Shown: piece after piece, positions 42,077-51,345 of the stretch | Numbering within the stretch: the stretch's first letter is position 1 | How the letters are laid out: each line of letters opens with the position of its first letter | DNA from: Bacteroidales bacterium UBA2861 | GTDB taxonomy: Bacteria > Bacteroidota > Bacteroidia > Bacteroidales > UBA932 | Assembly: GCA_002350615.1 (NCBI GenBank) | Contig: DEFD01000031.1 | Location: forward strand, 14,368 to 78,367 | Length of the DNA: 64,000 nucleotides | Reading direction: 5' to 3' | The notes under the pieces: model-generated | Databases searched by the model: none | What the model was told of the DNA's origin: nothing | The model's input: only the letters and a program-made list of their open reading frames with translations | Translations under genes and position numbers: made by a program

Positions 42077-44314
42077 ATGAACGAAGAGTTGAATCTGGTC
42101 AGGGACCTGGCTGTAATCCTCATTTCCGCAGGCATATTCAGCATAATCTGCAAAGCCCTTAAACAGCCTTCCATACTTGGTTATATAGTGGCCGGATTCA
42201 TTATCAGTCCCAACCTCGGCCTTTTCGGCATTTCCAGCATGGAAACCGTCCATCAGTGGTCCGAAATAGGCATCATCTTCCTCATGTTCGGGCTCGGACT
42301 CGAGTTCAGCTTCAAAAAACTGCTGTCCGTGGGAAGCCAGGCCGTGACTATAGCCGGGAGCAAGTTCCTGGGCATGTTCATAATAGGCTTCACCCTGGGG
42401 CAGACCCTTGGCTGGTCGGGGATGGAATGCGTCTTCCTCGCCGGTCTCCTTTCCATGTCTTCCACCGCCGTAATCATCAAATCCTACGACGATATGGGGC
42501 TGAAGCGCGAACCTTATGCGCAGATGGTCTTCGGGGACCTCGTGGTGGAGGATATGTTCGCCATACTCATGATGGTGCTGCTTTCCACCATGGCGGTGTC
42601 GCACCGCTTCGCCGGCGGAGAGATGCTCTTCAATCTCGCGAAACTCGCTTTCTTCCTTATACTCTGGTTCCTTGTCGGCATCTACCTCATTCCCACGGTA
42701 CTCAAGAAAGCCAAAAAGTACATCAATGACGAGATCCTGCTCATAGTGAGCATCGGACTGTGCTTCGGCATGGTGACCCTTGCCAACCTGGCCGGATTCT
42801 CTTCCGCGCTCGGTGCATTCGTCATAGGTTCCATCCTTGCCGAGACAGTGGAAAGCGAGCATATCGAAAAGCTGGTCGTCCCCATCAAGGACCTGTTCGG
42901 CGCCATATTTTTCATATCGGTGGGAATGATGATTTCCCCTTCGGTGATAGCTCAGCACTGGGCCTTGATCCTTCTGATAACAGTCGTGGTGCTTTTCTGC
43001 GACACACTTTTCGTCGGAATCGGCGTCATACTCGCGGGCGGTGGATTGAAGAATGCCTGCTATGCGGGACTCAGCCTCGCCATGCTCGGGGAATTCGGAT
43101 TCATCATCGCCGGCGTGGGCGTGAACCTGGGCGTGATGAGGGAATTCATCTATCCGGTAATCATCGCCGTATCGGTAGTTACCATCCTGGTATCGCCATA
43201 CATGCTCAGACTCGCTCCGGCGCTGCACAGGCTGCTTCTGGCCAAACTTCCCGAGGCATGGCTGTCCAAGGTCGAGAAACCTGTCAGGAACGGCCGCAGC
43301 AGCGAAGAGGAAAAGAATGCGTGGAAACTGATGATACGGGCCTATGTCACGAGGCTGGTCCTTTATTCCGTTCCCACTATCGCGGTCATTATCAGCTCGA
43401 AGAGCTATCTTTCCCCGCTTATGGACAGACTCCTGCCTTCACTTGGCACCGGTCTGCACAATTTCCTGATGATAGTGCTTACGCTGCTTCTGGTGTCGCC
43501 TTTCCTTTATGGTCTGAGCGTCTCTTCCGGCAATATCAACAGGCTGTCCAGCAGACTTCTGGAGGAGAAGGAGAGCAATATGTACCCGATTGTCGCGATG
43601 ATCCTTTTCAGAATAATCCTGGGAGTGTCCTTCGTTACGGTCATCGTGGAATCCTATATGAATCTGGAGGGATGGGCCTTCGTCGCCCTTATAGTGGCGG
43701 CTCTGCTGATCTTCGTAGTCCTGAAATATTTCTTCAGCTACTACGCCGGGCTCGAGGCTAAATTCCTCGCCAATTTCAACGAAAAGGAAGAACTGCAGAA
43801 GAAAAATGCTCCCGTGACCACTACGATAAAGCGGGAGCTTGGCTCGTATAATGTCCATATTGAGCAGATTACCCTCTCCGCCGATTCCAGTTTCGCAGGG
43901 AAGCGGCTCTCCGACCTCCCGATCAGGGCCGAGTCCGGGGCCAATATAATTAAGGTCATCCGGGGCTCGCGTTCTTTCACGATCCCGGCGGGCGATTTCG
44001 TTTTCTATCCCGGGGATATCATCTCAGCCGTGGGCACCGACGCTCAGCTGGGTGCTTTGCGCAATATGGTGAAAGATTCCGAGGAAATCCCTGCCGATGC
44101 GGCTGCCTCCGCCGAGTTCAAAGTGCGCAAAGTCCTGCTGAAGGCGGATTCTCCGTTCACCGGCAAGCGTCTCGACGAACTCCGGCTCCGGGACCGCAAG
44201 GCCATGATAGTGAGCGTGCTGCGGGGAAAAGAATTCATCACCAACCCTGCTCCCGACTTCGTTTTTGAAGAAGGAGACGTTGTATGGGTGGCAGGGGAGA
44301 AGGCTCAGCCGTAG
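42077..44314 (+). CDS. CPA2 cation/proton antiporter with two RCK_C domains
   Basis: This protein of 745 residues has a 12-13 helix KefB-like antiporter part (SSTAVIIKSYDDMG and EFGFIIAGVGVNLG are diagnostic) in the first 390 residues, then an extra membrane block of about four helices at 430-560, and two C-terminal TrkA_C/RCK_C domains (about 590-660 and 675-745). There is no RCK_N nucleotide-binding domain, so control by NAD(H) or glutathione adducts is unlikely; RCK_C often senses c-di-AMP or other small ligands. It exports K+ or Na+ for protons. It overlaps the next gene by 10 bases. Confidence 0.85.
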   Translation: MNEELNLVRDLAVILISAGIFSIICKALKQPSILGYIVAGFIISPNLGLFGISSMETVHQWSEIGIIFLMFGLGLEFSFKKLLSVGSQAVTIAGSKFLGMFIIGFTLGQTLGWSGMECVFLAGLLSMSSTAVIIKSYDDMGLKREPYAQMVFGDLVVEDMFAILMMVLLSTMAVSHRFAGGEMLFNLAKLAFFLILWFLVGIYLIPTVLKKAKKYINDEILLIVSIGLCFGMVTLANLAGFSSALGAFVIGSILAETVESEHIEKLVVPIKDLFGAIFFISVGMMISPSVIAQHWALILLITVVVLFCDTLFVGIGVILAGGGLKNACYAGLSLAMLGEFGFIIAGVGVNLGVMREFIYPVIIAVSVVTILVSPYMLRLAPALHRLLLAKLPEAWLSKVEKPVRNGRSSEEEKNAWKLMIRAYVTRLVLYSVPTIAVIISSKSYLSPLMDRLLPSLGTGLHNFLMIVLTLLLVSPFLYGLSVSSGNINRLSSRLLEEKESNMYPIVAMILFRIILGVSFVTVIVESYMNLEGWAFVALIVAALLIFVVLKYFFSYYAGLEAKFLANFNEKEELQKKNAPVTTTIKRELGSYNVHIEQITLSADSSFAGKRLSDLPIRAESGANIIKVIRGSRSFTIPAGDFVFYPGDIISAVGTDAQLGALRNMVKDSEEIPADAAASAEFKVRKVLLKADSPFTGKRLDELRLRDRKAMIVSVLRGKEFITNPAPDFVFEEGDVVWVAGEKAQP

Positions 44315-44859
44315 ATTATCCCGTCCATTTTGATGTCAAACTTGTCCATGGGAATGCCGTCGAGCATTCTTTCACGGAAACAGAGGCATAGTTTGACAGT
44401 GTTGCAGTCCTGAAGGTAGCGGTCGTAGTAACCTCCTCCGTGTCCGAGGCGGTTTCCGTCGGCACTTGCCCCGAGACAGGGCACTATTGCAAGGTCGATA
44501 TCCTCCTTATTCACTTCAGGCAGATCGTCTCCCGGCACGGGAATGCCGTATGGCCCGGGTTTGAGGACGGTATCTTCCTGTATTTGAACGGCTTTCATCT
44601 GCCCGGGACCGCTTATCCTGGGGACGCATACTCTTTTGCCAAGCCGCAGGGCCGCGGAAATTATATCTGAAGTATCGGCTTCGCCAGGCATGGAAATATA
44701 ACAGAATATCGTCTCGGCATTCAGGAAGTTCTTGTCCGAGAGGACTTTGTCCCGGATGAGTCGGGAGGCTTCGGCAATGCGGGCTTGCGTCATTCTGATG
44801 CCCTTCAGGAGCATGCGCAAGGCTGCTTTGTCTGTATGTGATAGGTCGCGAGTTTCCAT
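44305..44859 (-). CDS. 5-formyltetrahydrofolate cyclo-ligase
   Basis: This protein of 184 residues turns 5-formyl-THF into 5,10-methenyl-THF with ATP. Family motifs are FCYISMPGEADT near residue 53, KRVCVPR, the PGPYGIPVP loop and the ATP-binding GNRLGHGGGYYDRYL near 135. It links one-carbon pools with the glycine cleavage and purine genes in this window. It is convergent with the CPA2 gene, overlapping by 10 bases. Confidence 0.92.
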   Translation of the reverse strand: METRDLSHTDKAALRMLLKGIRMTQARIAEASRLIRDKVLSDKNFLNAETIFCYISMPGEADTSDIISAALRLGKRVCVPRISGPGQMKAVQIQEDTVLKPGPYGIPVPGDDLPEVNKEDIDLAIVPCLGASADGNRLGHGGGYYDRYLQDCNTVKLCLCFRERMLDGIPMDKFDIKMDGIIYG

Positions 44860-44933
44860 TTTGGCGCCTGTTTATGTCTTTTTGGCGAATATACTAAAAA
44901 ATGCCTATATTTGCCGCGTTAACAAACTTAGTT

Positions 44934-46436
44934 ATGAAAAAACAACTTCTGACTTTCGCGGCAGTCCTCATGACAGGTACATCCGCACTCGCAGGTGGCT
45001 ATCTCACCAACACTAACCAGAACGTGGCATTTCTCCGGAACCCGGCACAGACCGGAACAATCGGCGTCCATGGCGCCTATTCCAATCCTGCCGGCGTAGG
45101 TTTTCTAGATAAGGGCTGGTATTTAGGACTGAATTCCCAGACCGCTTTCCAGACAAGGCAGATCGATTCCGATTATGCTCCTTTCGCACTCGGACTCCAG
45201 AATGAAGGCAAGTCCAAGAAACATTTCGAGGGCAGGACCACCGTTCCCGTGATTCCTTCCTTCGACCTTGCTTATGTCCATGACGAGCATTGGTTCGGTT
45301 CCTTCCACTTCGGAATCACCAGCGGCGGCGGAAAGGCCAATTTCAAGGACGGTCTCGGCTCTTTCGAAAGCCAGATTGCCATTATCCCGGCAGCCCTGAA
45401 CGGAATTGTGGGCGCACAGGCATTCATGTACGATTCCAAGATAAAGATGCTGGGAGAACAGTACACTTTTTCCGCCCAGCTTAATTTCGGTTACCGTCTG
45501 AATGACAATCTTTCCTTCTCTCTCGGTATCCGCGGCAACTATCTCAAAAATCATTTCGACGCCTCCATCAAGGATATTCAATTCTCCTATGCAGGTGGCC
45601 CCGCGGCACCCGCTGCGACAGTGCTTATCGGTGCCCTTGGCAACATGGGAATGAATCTGTCTCCCGAGCAGCAGGCAGCGGTGCAGGGGATGTTCGCCGA
45701 CCGTGAACTTGACTGCAGCCAGAGCGCTATCGCATTCAATCCCGTAATCGGTATCGACTACAAGATCGGCGGACTCAATCTTGCCGCACGTTATGAGTTC
45801 AACACATCGGTGCGTCTGAAGAACAAGACGGCAGAAGGCAAGGATGCCGGTCTGGAACAGTACAAAGACGGCCGTGACGACCTCGCAGCTGACATTCCCG
45901 CCATTTTCGCCTTCGGAGCACAGTATTCCATCCTTGAGAATCTCCGCGTGAGCGCAGGCGCAAACTACTATTTCGACAAGCAGAGCAAGGTTTACAATTC
46001 CGCAAGCGGAAAGAACGACAAGACCGATCTGATAAACGGCAACAGCTTCGAACTGCTCGGCGGAATTGAGTGGGATCCCTTCAAACAACTCACTGTCGGA
46101 TGCGGTGTCCAGTACGCACACTTCGACTGGGGCGAGGATGCCGCCTTCCTTACAGACCAGTCGTTCAATCCCAATTCCTTGTCAGTCGGTGCCGGTATCC
46201 GTTACAATGTAACTGAAAAGATAGGCATCGACCTTTGCGTCTTCAAGTCTTTCTATTCGCACCTTACAAAGAAAATGGACGATTATAACGGCGTAGGCGC
46301 CGCTACTGCCGCCAAACTCGGGGCACTCGGACTTCCTGCCGGAACACTCGATCCTTCCAAACTCATCATCCCCGGCAGCGACCGCTTCTACCGCACCAGC
46401 TTCGTGTTCGGTGTAGGACTCAACTTCGCATTCTAA
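44934..46436 (+). CDS. OmpP1/FadL-type outer-membrane transporter
   Basis: This protein of 500 residues has a signal peptide (MKKQLLTFAAVLMTGTSALAGG) followed by the FadL/TodX hatch region (GGYLTNTNQNVAFLRNPAQT and the SNPAGVGFL motif, compare NPAG in FadL), and ends with a beta signal FVFGVGLNFAF. FadL channels carry hydrophobic compounds such as fatty acids or aromatics across the outer membrane. A TATATTTG box lies about 20 bases upstream of ATG 44934; the in-frame start at 44901 would be part of the leader. sodB follows 11 bases after the stop. Confidence 0.88.
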   Translation: MKKQLLTFAAVLMTGTSALAGGYLTNTNQNVAFLRNPAQTGTIGVHGAYSNPAGVGFLDKGWYLGLNSQTAFQTRQIDSDYAPFALGLQNEGKSKKHFEGRTTVPVIPSFDLAYVHDEHWFGSFHFGITSGGGKANFKDGLGSFESQIAIIPAALNGIVGAQAFMYDSKIKMLGEQYTFSAQLNFGYRLNDNLSFSLGIRGNYLKNHFDASIKDIQFSYAGGPAAPAATVLIGALGNMGMNLSPEQQAAVQGMFADRELDCSQSAIAFNPVIGIDYKIGGLNLAARYEFNTSVRLKNKTAEGKDAGLEQYKDGRDDLAADIPAIFAFGAQYSILENLRVSAGANYYFDKQSKVYNSASGKNDKTDLINGNSFELLGGIEWDPFKQLTVGCGVQYAHFDWGEDAAFLTDQSFNPNSLSVGAGIRYNVTEKIGIDLCVFKSFYSHLTKKMDDYNGVGAATAAKLGALGLPAGTLDPSKLIIPGSDRFYRTSFVFGVGLNFAF

Positions 46437-46447
46437 TCCAATACAAT

Positions 46448-47032
46448 ATGAGCTTCAAACTTATCGACCTCCCTTATGCTCCGGAAGCCCTGGAGCCCGT
46501 AATCAGTGCCGAAACGCTTGGCCTGCATCATGGAAAGCATCTTCAGACCTATGTCAACAACCTGAACAATCTTCTGCCTGGCAGCGGCTTCGAAGGCCTG
46601 CCTGTCGAGGAGATCGTCAAAAAAGCAGACGGCGCCATTTTCAACAACGCCGGCCAGGTGCTGAACCACAACATGTATTTCGCTCAGTTCCAAGCTCCTG
46701 TGGATGACAACAAGCCGGATGCGGCAATCGCAAAGGCAATCGATGCGAACTTCGGCTCGTTCCAGGCCTTCAAGGACGAGTTCTCCGCAAAGGCTGCCGG
46801 GCTTTTCGGTTCCGGCTGGCTCTGGCTCTCTGCCGATTCCGAAGGGAAACTTGTTCTTACCCAGGAAAGCAATGCGGGCAACCCTCTCACGAGGGGACTC
46901 AAGCCCCTGCTTACCATCGACGTGTGGGAGCATGCCTACTATGTTGACTACCGCAACCGCAGGCCCGAGTATATCGCCAATTTCTGGAAGATTGTCAACT
47001 GGAAGGTGATAGGGGAGAGATTCGAAGCTTAG
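46448..47032 (+). CDS. sodB: Iron/manganese superoxide dismutase
   Basis: This protein of 194 residues has the four metal ligands H27 (LGLHHGKH), H74 (VLNHNMYF), D158 and H162 (DVWEHAYY). It converts superoxide to oxygen and peroxide in the cytoplasm. The sequence (AGLFGSGWLWL, NAGNPLTRGLKPLL) is of the Fe/Mn cambialistic type found in Bacteroides and Porphyromonas. Its stop shares TTAG with the convergent fRMsr gene, another oxidative-stress gene. Confidence 0.95.
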   Translation: MSFKLIDLPYAPEALEPVISAETLGLHHGKHLQTYVNNLNNLLPGSGFEGLPVEEIVKKADGAIFNNAGQVLNHNMYFAQFQAPVDDNKPDAAIAKAIDANFGSFQAFKDEFSAKAAGLFGSGWLWLSADSEGKLVLTQESNAGNPLTRGLKPLLTIDVWEHAYYVDYRNRRPEYIANFWKIVNWKVIGERFEA

Positions 47033-47481
47033 TCACGGTCGAACAGACCGCATATCCTTTCAAGCCACGCCGCATCGATTTCGTCGAATGCGGCGTAGTT
47101 TTTACTGTCTATGTCCAGTACGCCCGTGATAATGCCGCCCTTCCTAAGGGGGACGACTATCTCGCTCCTGCTTTCGCTGGAGCAGGCGATATGGCCGGGG
47201 AATTCATCGACATCCGGGACAACCACGCTGCGGTTTTCCTTCCAGGCCGTGCCGCAGACACCCTTGCCGAAAGGTATGCGGGTACAGGCGACAGGCCCCT
47301 GGAAAGGCCCGAGTTCGAGATAATCTCCTTTTACCAGATAAACGCCTGTCCACCAGAAGCCGAATTCTCCGTGCAGCAGGGCGCAGATGTTGGCATAATT
47401 TGCAATATCTCCTGCATTGATGTCGATCAGCGCCGCCGCCTGTTTGGCGACGAGGGCATATTTCTGTTCTTTCTCTGTCAT
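47029..47481 (-). CDS. msrC: Free methionine-(R)-sulfoxide reductase (GAF domain)
   Basis: This protein of 150 residues is a GAF-domain fRMsr. The three catalytic cysteines C66, C76 and C100 are spaced 10 and 24, as C84, C94 and C118 in E. coli. It reduces free Met-R-sulfoxide with thioredoxin. Motifs GFWWTGVYL and IPFGKGVCGTAW fit. It overlaps the YitT gene by 4 bases (ATGA) and is convergent with sodB, so oxidative defence genes cluster here. Confidence 0.92.
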   Translation of the reverse strand: MTEKEQKYALVAKQAAALIDINAGDIANYANICALLHGEFGFWWTGVYLVKGDYLELGPFQGPVACTRIPFGKGVCGTAWKENRSVVVPDVDEFPGHIACSSESRSEIVVPLRKGGIITGVLDIDSKNYAAFDEIDAAWLERICGLFDRD

Positions 47482-48386
47482 TCGGGTCTCTTTTTGTGCC
47501 AGTTTCCATAGATTTCGCTGACATTGCCGGCGGTCATGAAACCTTGCAGTCCTTTGTTCTTTATGAAGTTGAACAGGCTTGAATACTCCGCTTGTGTAAG
47601 CAGCGATACGATTTCCACCTTTTCTTTGCCGGAATAGCCGCCCTCAAGGTAGTAGATGCTGCATCCCCTGTCAAGCTTCTCGATTATGAAGCGGCGGATT
47701 TCCTGATAGTCGTCACTTATTATGCACACACGCTTGCGCTTGTTGAGCGTGTCCGTGAAATAATCTACGGCTATGCCGTTGATCCAGGTGCCTATGAGGC
47801 CGATCACAACCATCCGGAAAGGATTAATTGCGAAAGCGGAACAGCAGATGAGGGCTCCCGCCACCGTGACTGACGCCCCAATGTCGATATGGGCGTATTT
47901 GTTAAGTATCTTGGCGAGGATGTCCAGGCCTCCGGTGGATGCGTTTATCCTGAACAGAATGGCCTGGGAGATGCTTAGCATAAGCACGAAACAGATAAGG
48001 TCCAGCCAGGGATCGTTCATTACCGAGCCTCCGTCCGTAATGACTTTCTCCACGGGCAGTATTATCTCCCACATGTCCACGAGAGGGCCCAGGATCATGG
48101 CGGTGTAAACCGTCTTCATCCCGAATTCCGGTCCTATAAGCAGCCAGGCAAGTATGAGCAGGAAAGCGTTCAGAATTATGATTATCGTGGAGACCTTGAT
48201 GCTGATGCCGATGCCGCCGAACACTTCGGCAAGGACTATCGATAGACCGGACATGCTTCCTATAATGAGTTTGCTGGGCATCAGGAAATAGTACACTGCC
48301 GCAGCGCCCACGGACATGCCGAGGGTCATGATAAGGAGTTCCTTCCAGAACTTAAGTGTTGCAAGTGGTTTGAGGTACTTGGTCAT
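47478..48386 (-). CDS. YitT family membrane protein (DUF161/DUF2179)
   Basis: This protein of 302 residues has five to six membrane helices followed by a C-terminal DUF2179 domain (about 215-295; GCSIYYLEGGYSGKEKVEIVS). The helices show the family motif NASTGGLDILAKIL. YitT proteins are widespread in Firmicutes and Bacteroidetes with no firm transport substrate. It is coupled to msrC by a 4-base overlap, the upstream member of a two-gene operon. Confidence 0.85.
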   Translation of the reverse strand: MTKYLKPLATLKFWKELLIMTLGMSVGAAAVYYFLMPSKLIIGSMSGLSIVLAEVFGGIGISIKVSTIIIILNAFLLILAWLLIGPEFGMKTVYTAMILGPLVDMWEIILPVEKVITDGGSVMNDPWLDLICFVLMLSISQAILFRINASTGGLDILAKILNKYAHIDIGASVTVAGALICCSAFAINPFRMVVIGLIGTWINGIAVDYFTDTLNKRKRVCIISDDYQEIRRFIIEKLDRGCSIYYLEGGYSGKEKVEIVSLLTQAEYSSLFNFIKNKGLQGFMTAGNVSEIYGNWHKKRPE

Positions 48387-48468
48387 AGCTTATTTATTTC
48401 CTTCAAATTTGGCAATTTGCTTTGAAATATCAAAATATTTCTTTATTTTGCTAACAAATAACAATTAT

Positions 48469-49461
48469 ATGAAGGGAAGAATCGCTGCAATATTCATGCT
48501 CCTGGCGCCTATGGCCCTCAGCGGGCAGCAGAAGATAGACAATCTTTTCGTGGACATGAGGACTTCTTTCCATCAGCAGTCCGGTGACGAAGGCTATGAA
48601 AGCCAGTTCACAGGGGATTATCTTAATCTGCACGTACTCGGCTACATAAACCCCAAAGTAAGTTACAGGGTGCGGCAGCAGTTCAACAAAAAGGTGTTCG
48701 ATGAACGCAATATGTTCAACGGCACCGATTTCCTGTATGTAAACTGGCGCGTCTCGGACAGGTGGAACTTCCTCTTCGGGAAACATGCGGTGCTGATAGG
48801 CGGGTATGAATTCGATGCTGCGCCCATAGACGTTTATTACTACAGTCAGTTCTGCAACAATATCTATCAGGGATTCACCTTCGGGGCCTCCGTTTCCTAT
48901 TCACTGGCGGAGAACCAGCGCATCGTGGCCCAGGTCTGCAATTCGCCGCTTTCCCTCGGCCTCCAAACGGTATTCGCCTACAACATCGCATGGACCGGGC
49001 AGTTCTCTCCATGGTGGAAGACCATCTGGACAAGCAATCTGGTGGAAGATGCGGACAGGCGCATGATCCACTACCTCGCATTTGGCAACCACATGCAGTG
49101 GGGCGGGCTTCTCTTCGACATAGATTTTATGAACCGCAGCGGATTGAGCCGCAGGCAGCGTCTGCTAAGCGACTATACCGTCATTTCAAAGATAATATGG
49201 AGCGTCGGGAACTGGAATATCTGCGCCAAGGCAGGATATGAAGCCAACGACGCCGGCAACATTGATTCGGGAGGCCGTCCGTACGACCTGGTCATCGCTC
49301 CGGGAACGGAGTATCTGTATGCGGGCTGCGGCCTCGAGTGGTTCCCGTTTGGAAGGGATAATATGCGCTTGCATGCGGTATATTACAGGGACAATGCGAT
49401 GCACAGGAACAATTTCGATCTTGGGGTTACCTGGAGGGTGGATATTATCGGAAGCAGATAG
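48469..49461 (+). CDS. Outer-membrane porin, paralogue of the polyamine-linked porin
   Basis: This protein of 330 residues has a signal peptide (MKGRIAAIFMLLAPMALSGQ) and a mature beta barrel by pattern, ending with NFDLGVTWRVDI. The segment LFGKHAVLIGGYEFDAAPIDV matches the pattern VGKDMVYLGGFEFDD of the porin at 29873, and both have WFP near the C-terminus. It resembles phosphate-selective (OprO/P-like) porins. It is a single gene, so its substrate cannot be deduced. ATG 48469 is chosen because the upstream frame lies within the divergent YitT gene. Confidence 0.75.
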   Translation: MKGRIAAIFMLLAPMALSGQQKIDNLFVDMRTSFHQQSGDEGYESQFTGDYLNLHVLGYINPKVSYRVRQQFNKKVFDERNMFNGTDFLYVNWRVSDRWNFLFGKHAVLIGGYEFDAAPIDVYYYSQFCNNIYQGFTFGASVSYSLAENQRIVAQVCNSPLSLGLQTVFAYNIAWTGQFSPWWKTIWTSNLVEDADRRMIHYLAFGNHMQWGGLLFDIDFMNRSGLSRRQRLLSDYTVISKIIWSVGNWNICAKAGYEANDAGNIDSGGRPYDLVIAPGTEYLYAGCGLEWFPFGRDNMRLHAVYYRDNAMHRNNFDLGVTWRVDIIGSR

Positions 49462-49521
49462 GACATTGTAGAAAAAAAATGCTATCTTTGGTTCGTATTA
49501 AGAAACCAAGTACTAAACTTA

Positions 49522-51342
49522 ATGCCTGAACCATCGCATACCACCGTGGTGGAAGTATCTGATTTGCAGCGCGCCCTTGGCCTTAAAGGCTTAATGGGCA
49601 GAGCATTGGCGAAAGGAATCCACAGACTTCTCGAACTCGACAAAGTAAACGACATCCAGTCCAGACACTCCGGACTGCAAGGCGCCGACTTCGCGCAGAA
49701 AGTCCTTGAAGAGGTCGGTGTGGGCTTCGAAATCCCCGAGGGGCAGCTGGAAAATATCCCGAAGGAAGGTGCTTTCATCACTGTCAGCAATCATCATTAC
49801 GGAAGCCTGGACGGTCTCATCCTCTGTTCCGTAATTGCCAGGCTGCGACCCGATTTCAAGATACTTACGACTTACCTGCTTTCCCTGATACCGGGACTGC
49901 GGGATTCCTTCATTCCCGTGGACAACTTCAAATCGGGAGACGCACGGAGCGTCAGCGGAATCCGTGCCGCCCTCAGCCATATTTCGGAAGGAAAGGCCAT
50001 AGCGTTCTTTCCGTCCGGAGAAGTGGCTACGGTGCAGCCGAAACGTCTCCGCACCAGCGTGAGCGGCAGGAAGGTGGTCGAGGATATTCCCTGGGCGGAC
50101 AATATCGTCAAGCTGATAAAGAAAACCGGATATCCGGTAGTACCTGTATATTTCGACGGCGGGAATTCCAGGATCTTCCATCTGCTCGGCAAGATCCATC
50201 CACGTCTCCGCACCCTGCGTCTCATCCATGAGATGTTCAATAAATCCGGGAAAACGATCCAGGTGCGCATAGGACGGCCCATCCAGCCGTCTGAACTCGC
50301 CGGACTGACCCTGGCTGAGACCGGACGCTATCTGCGGGCCCGCACCTATGCCCTCCAGGCTCTCTGTATGCCGGAGAAATCGGCCGCCGGGCACAACTGG
50401 GGTTCTGAGCTGGTTGCAGCCCAGCCATCCGACGCCATTAATGCAGATATCGAAAAGCTTAAGGACAGGATGCTCTTTGAGACCGACGGCTACCGGCTCT
50501 ATTTCTTCAAGAGCGGTGAAGCTCCTGCCCTTATGAAAGAGATATATCGCCTCAGGGAAGGCACCTTCCGCTCGATAGGCGAGGGGACGGGCCTGGCGCT
50601 CGATACCGATAATTACGACCGTTATTACAGACAGCTGGTTCTCTGGAACATAAAGAATCAGGAGGTCGCAGGCGCCTACCGTATCGGATTCGGCCCCGAA
50701 ATAGTCTCCGCCCTGGGTATCGGTGGCATCTATTCCGCCAGCCTTGTCCGCTACAGCCCCCTTGCCGCCGACGTCCTGTCCAAATGCATGGAGCTCGGCC
50801 GTTCTTTCGTGGTTCCGAAATATCAAAGGGAAATTCATCCGCTCAGGCTGCTTTTCGCCGGACTTTCGGTAGCGACCCTGCAGTGTCCCGGAGCGACTCA
50901 TTTCATAGGTCCGGTGAGCATCAGCAACGATTATCCGCATTTCTACAAGAGCATGATCGTGCATTTCATGTCCCGCTGCAGGCCCCTGGAAGGCGCTGAC
51001 AGGATAGTCAGTCCCACACATCCGTTCGTGCCGGATTACCTGACGGTGAATCCCGACGACCTGCTCCTGGGAGCAAGGGGCGATGTGGACCGTTTCAACA
51101 GGCTGATGGGAATCATATCGGATTCTGCATACCGTGTGCCGGTGCTTATCCGCAAGTATATAAATTGCGGAGCCAGGACCGCGACATTCAATGTGGATCC
51201 GCTCTTTTCCAATTCGCTGGATGCGCTGATCCTGTGCAGGCTGGAAGATTTCCCTGAGACCACCCTCCTGTCCTTCCTGCGCGGACTCCCCGAAGACCTT
51301 CAGCAGCAGGTGGTGAACCATTTTTACGGCAGGGATCTGTAG
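49522..51342 (+). CDS. Bifunctional O-/N-acyltransferase for glycine (or ornithine) lipids, GlsF/OlsF type
   Basis: This protein of 606 residues has an N-terminal PlsC acyltransferase: NHHYGSLDG (HX4D) near residue 91 and FPSGEVA near 173. From about residue 315 comes an OlsB-like N-acyltransferase of the GNAT/autoinducer-synthase fold (IYRLREGTFRSIGEGTG, YDRYYRQLVLWN, GAYRIG, GRSFVVPKYQR). In Bacteroides thetaiotaomicron the two steps of glycine-lipid synthesis are done by separate GlsB and GlsA; here they are fused as in OlsF. The substrate amino acid is not visible from sequence. The LAB_N gene follows after 3 bases. Confidence 0.8.
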   Translation: MPEPSHTTVVEVSDLQRALGLKGLMGRALAKGIHRLLELDKVNDIQSRHSGLQGADFAQKVLEEVGVGFEIPEGQLENIPKEGAFITVSNHHYGSLDGLILCSVIARLRPDFKILTTYLLSLIPGLRDSFIPVDNFKSGDARSVSGIRAALSHISEGKAIAFFPSGEVATVQPKRLRTSVSGRKVVEDIPWADNIVKLIKKTGYPVVPVYFDGGNSRIFHLLGKIHPRLRTLRLIHEMFNKSGKTIQVRIGRPIQPSELAGLTLAETGRYLRARTYALQALCMPEKSAAGHNWGSELVAAQPSDAINADIEKLKDRMLFETDGYRLYFFKSGEAPALMKEIYRLREGTFRSIGEGTGLALDTDNYDRYYRQLVLWNIKNQEVAGAYRIGFGPEIVSALGIGGIYSASLVRYSPLAADVLSKCMELGRSFVVPKYQREIHPLRLLFAGLSVATLQCPGATHFIGPVSISNDYPHFYKSMIVHFMSRCRPLEGADRIVSPTHPFVPDYLTVNPDDLLLGARGDVDRFNRLMGIISDSAYRVPVLIRKYINCGARTATFNVDPLFSNSLDALILCRLEDFPETTLLSFLRGLPEDLQQQVVNHFYGRDL

Positions 51343-51345
51343 AGT

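Noticed and set aside
42002..43228. Minus-strand frame of 408 codons, His/Glu/Tyr-rich
   Set aside because: It is antisense to the membrane part of the CPA2 antiporter and has no recognisable fold.
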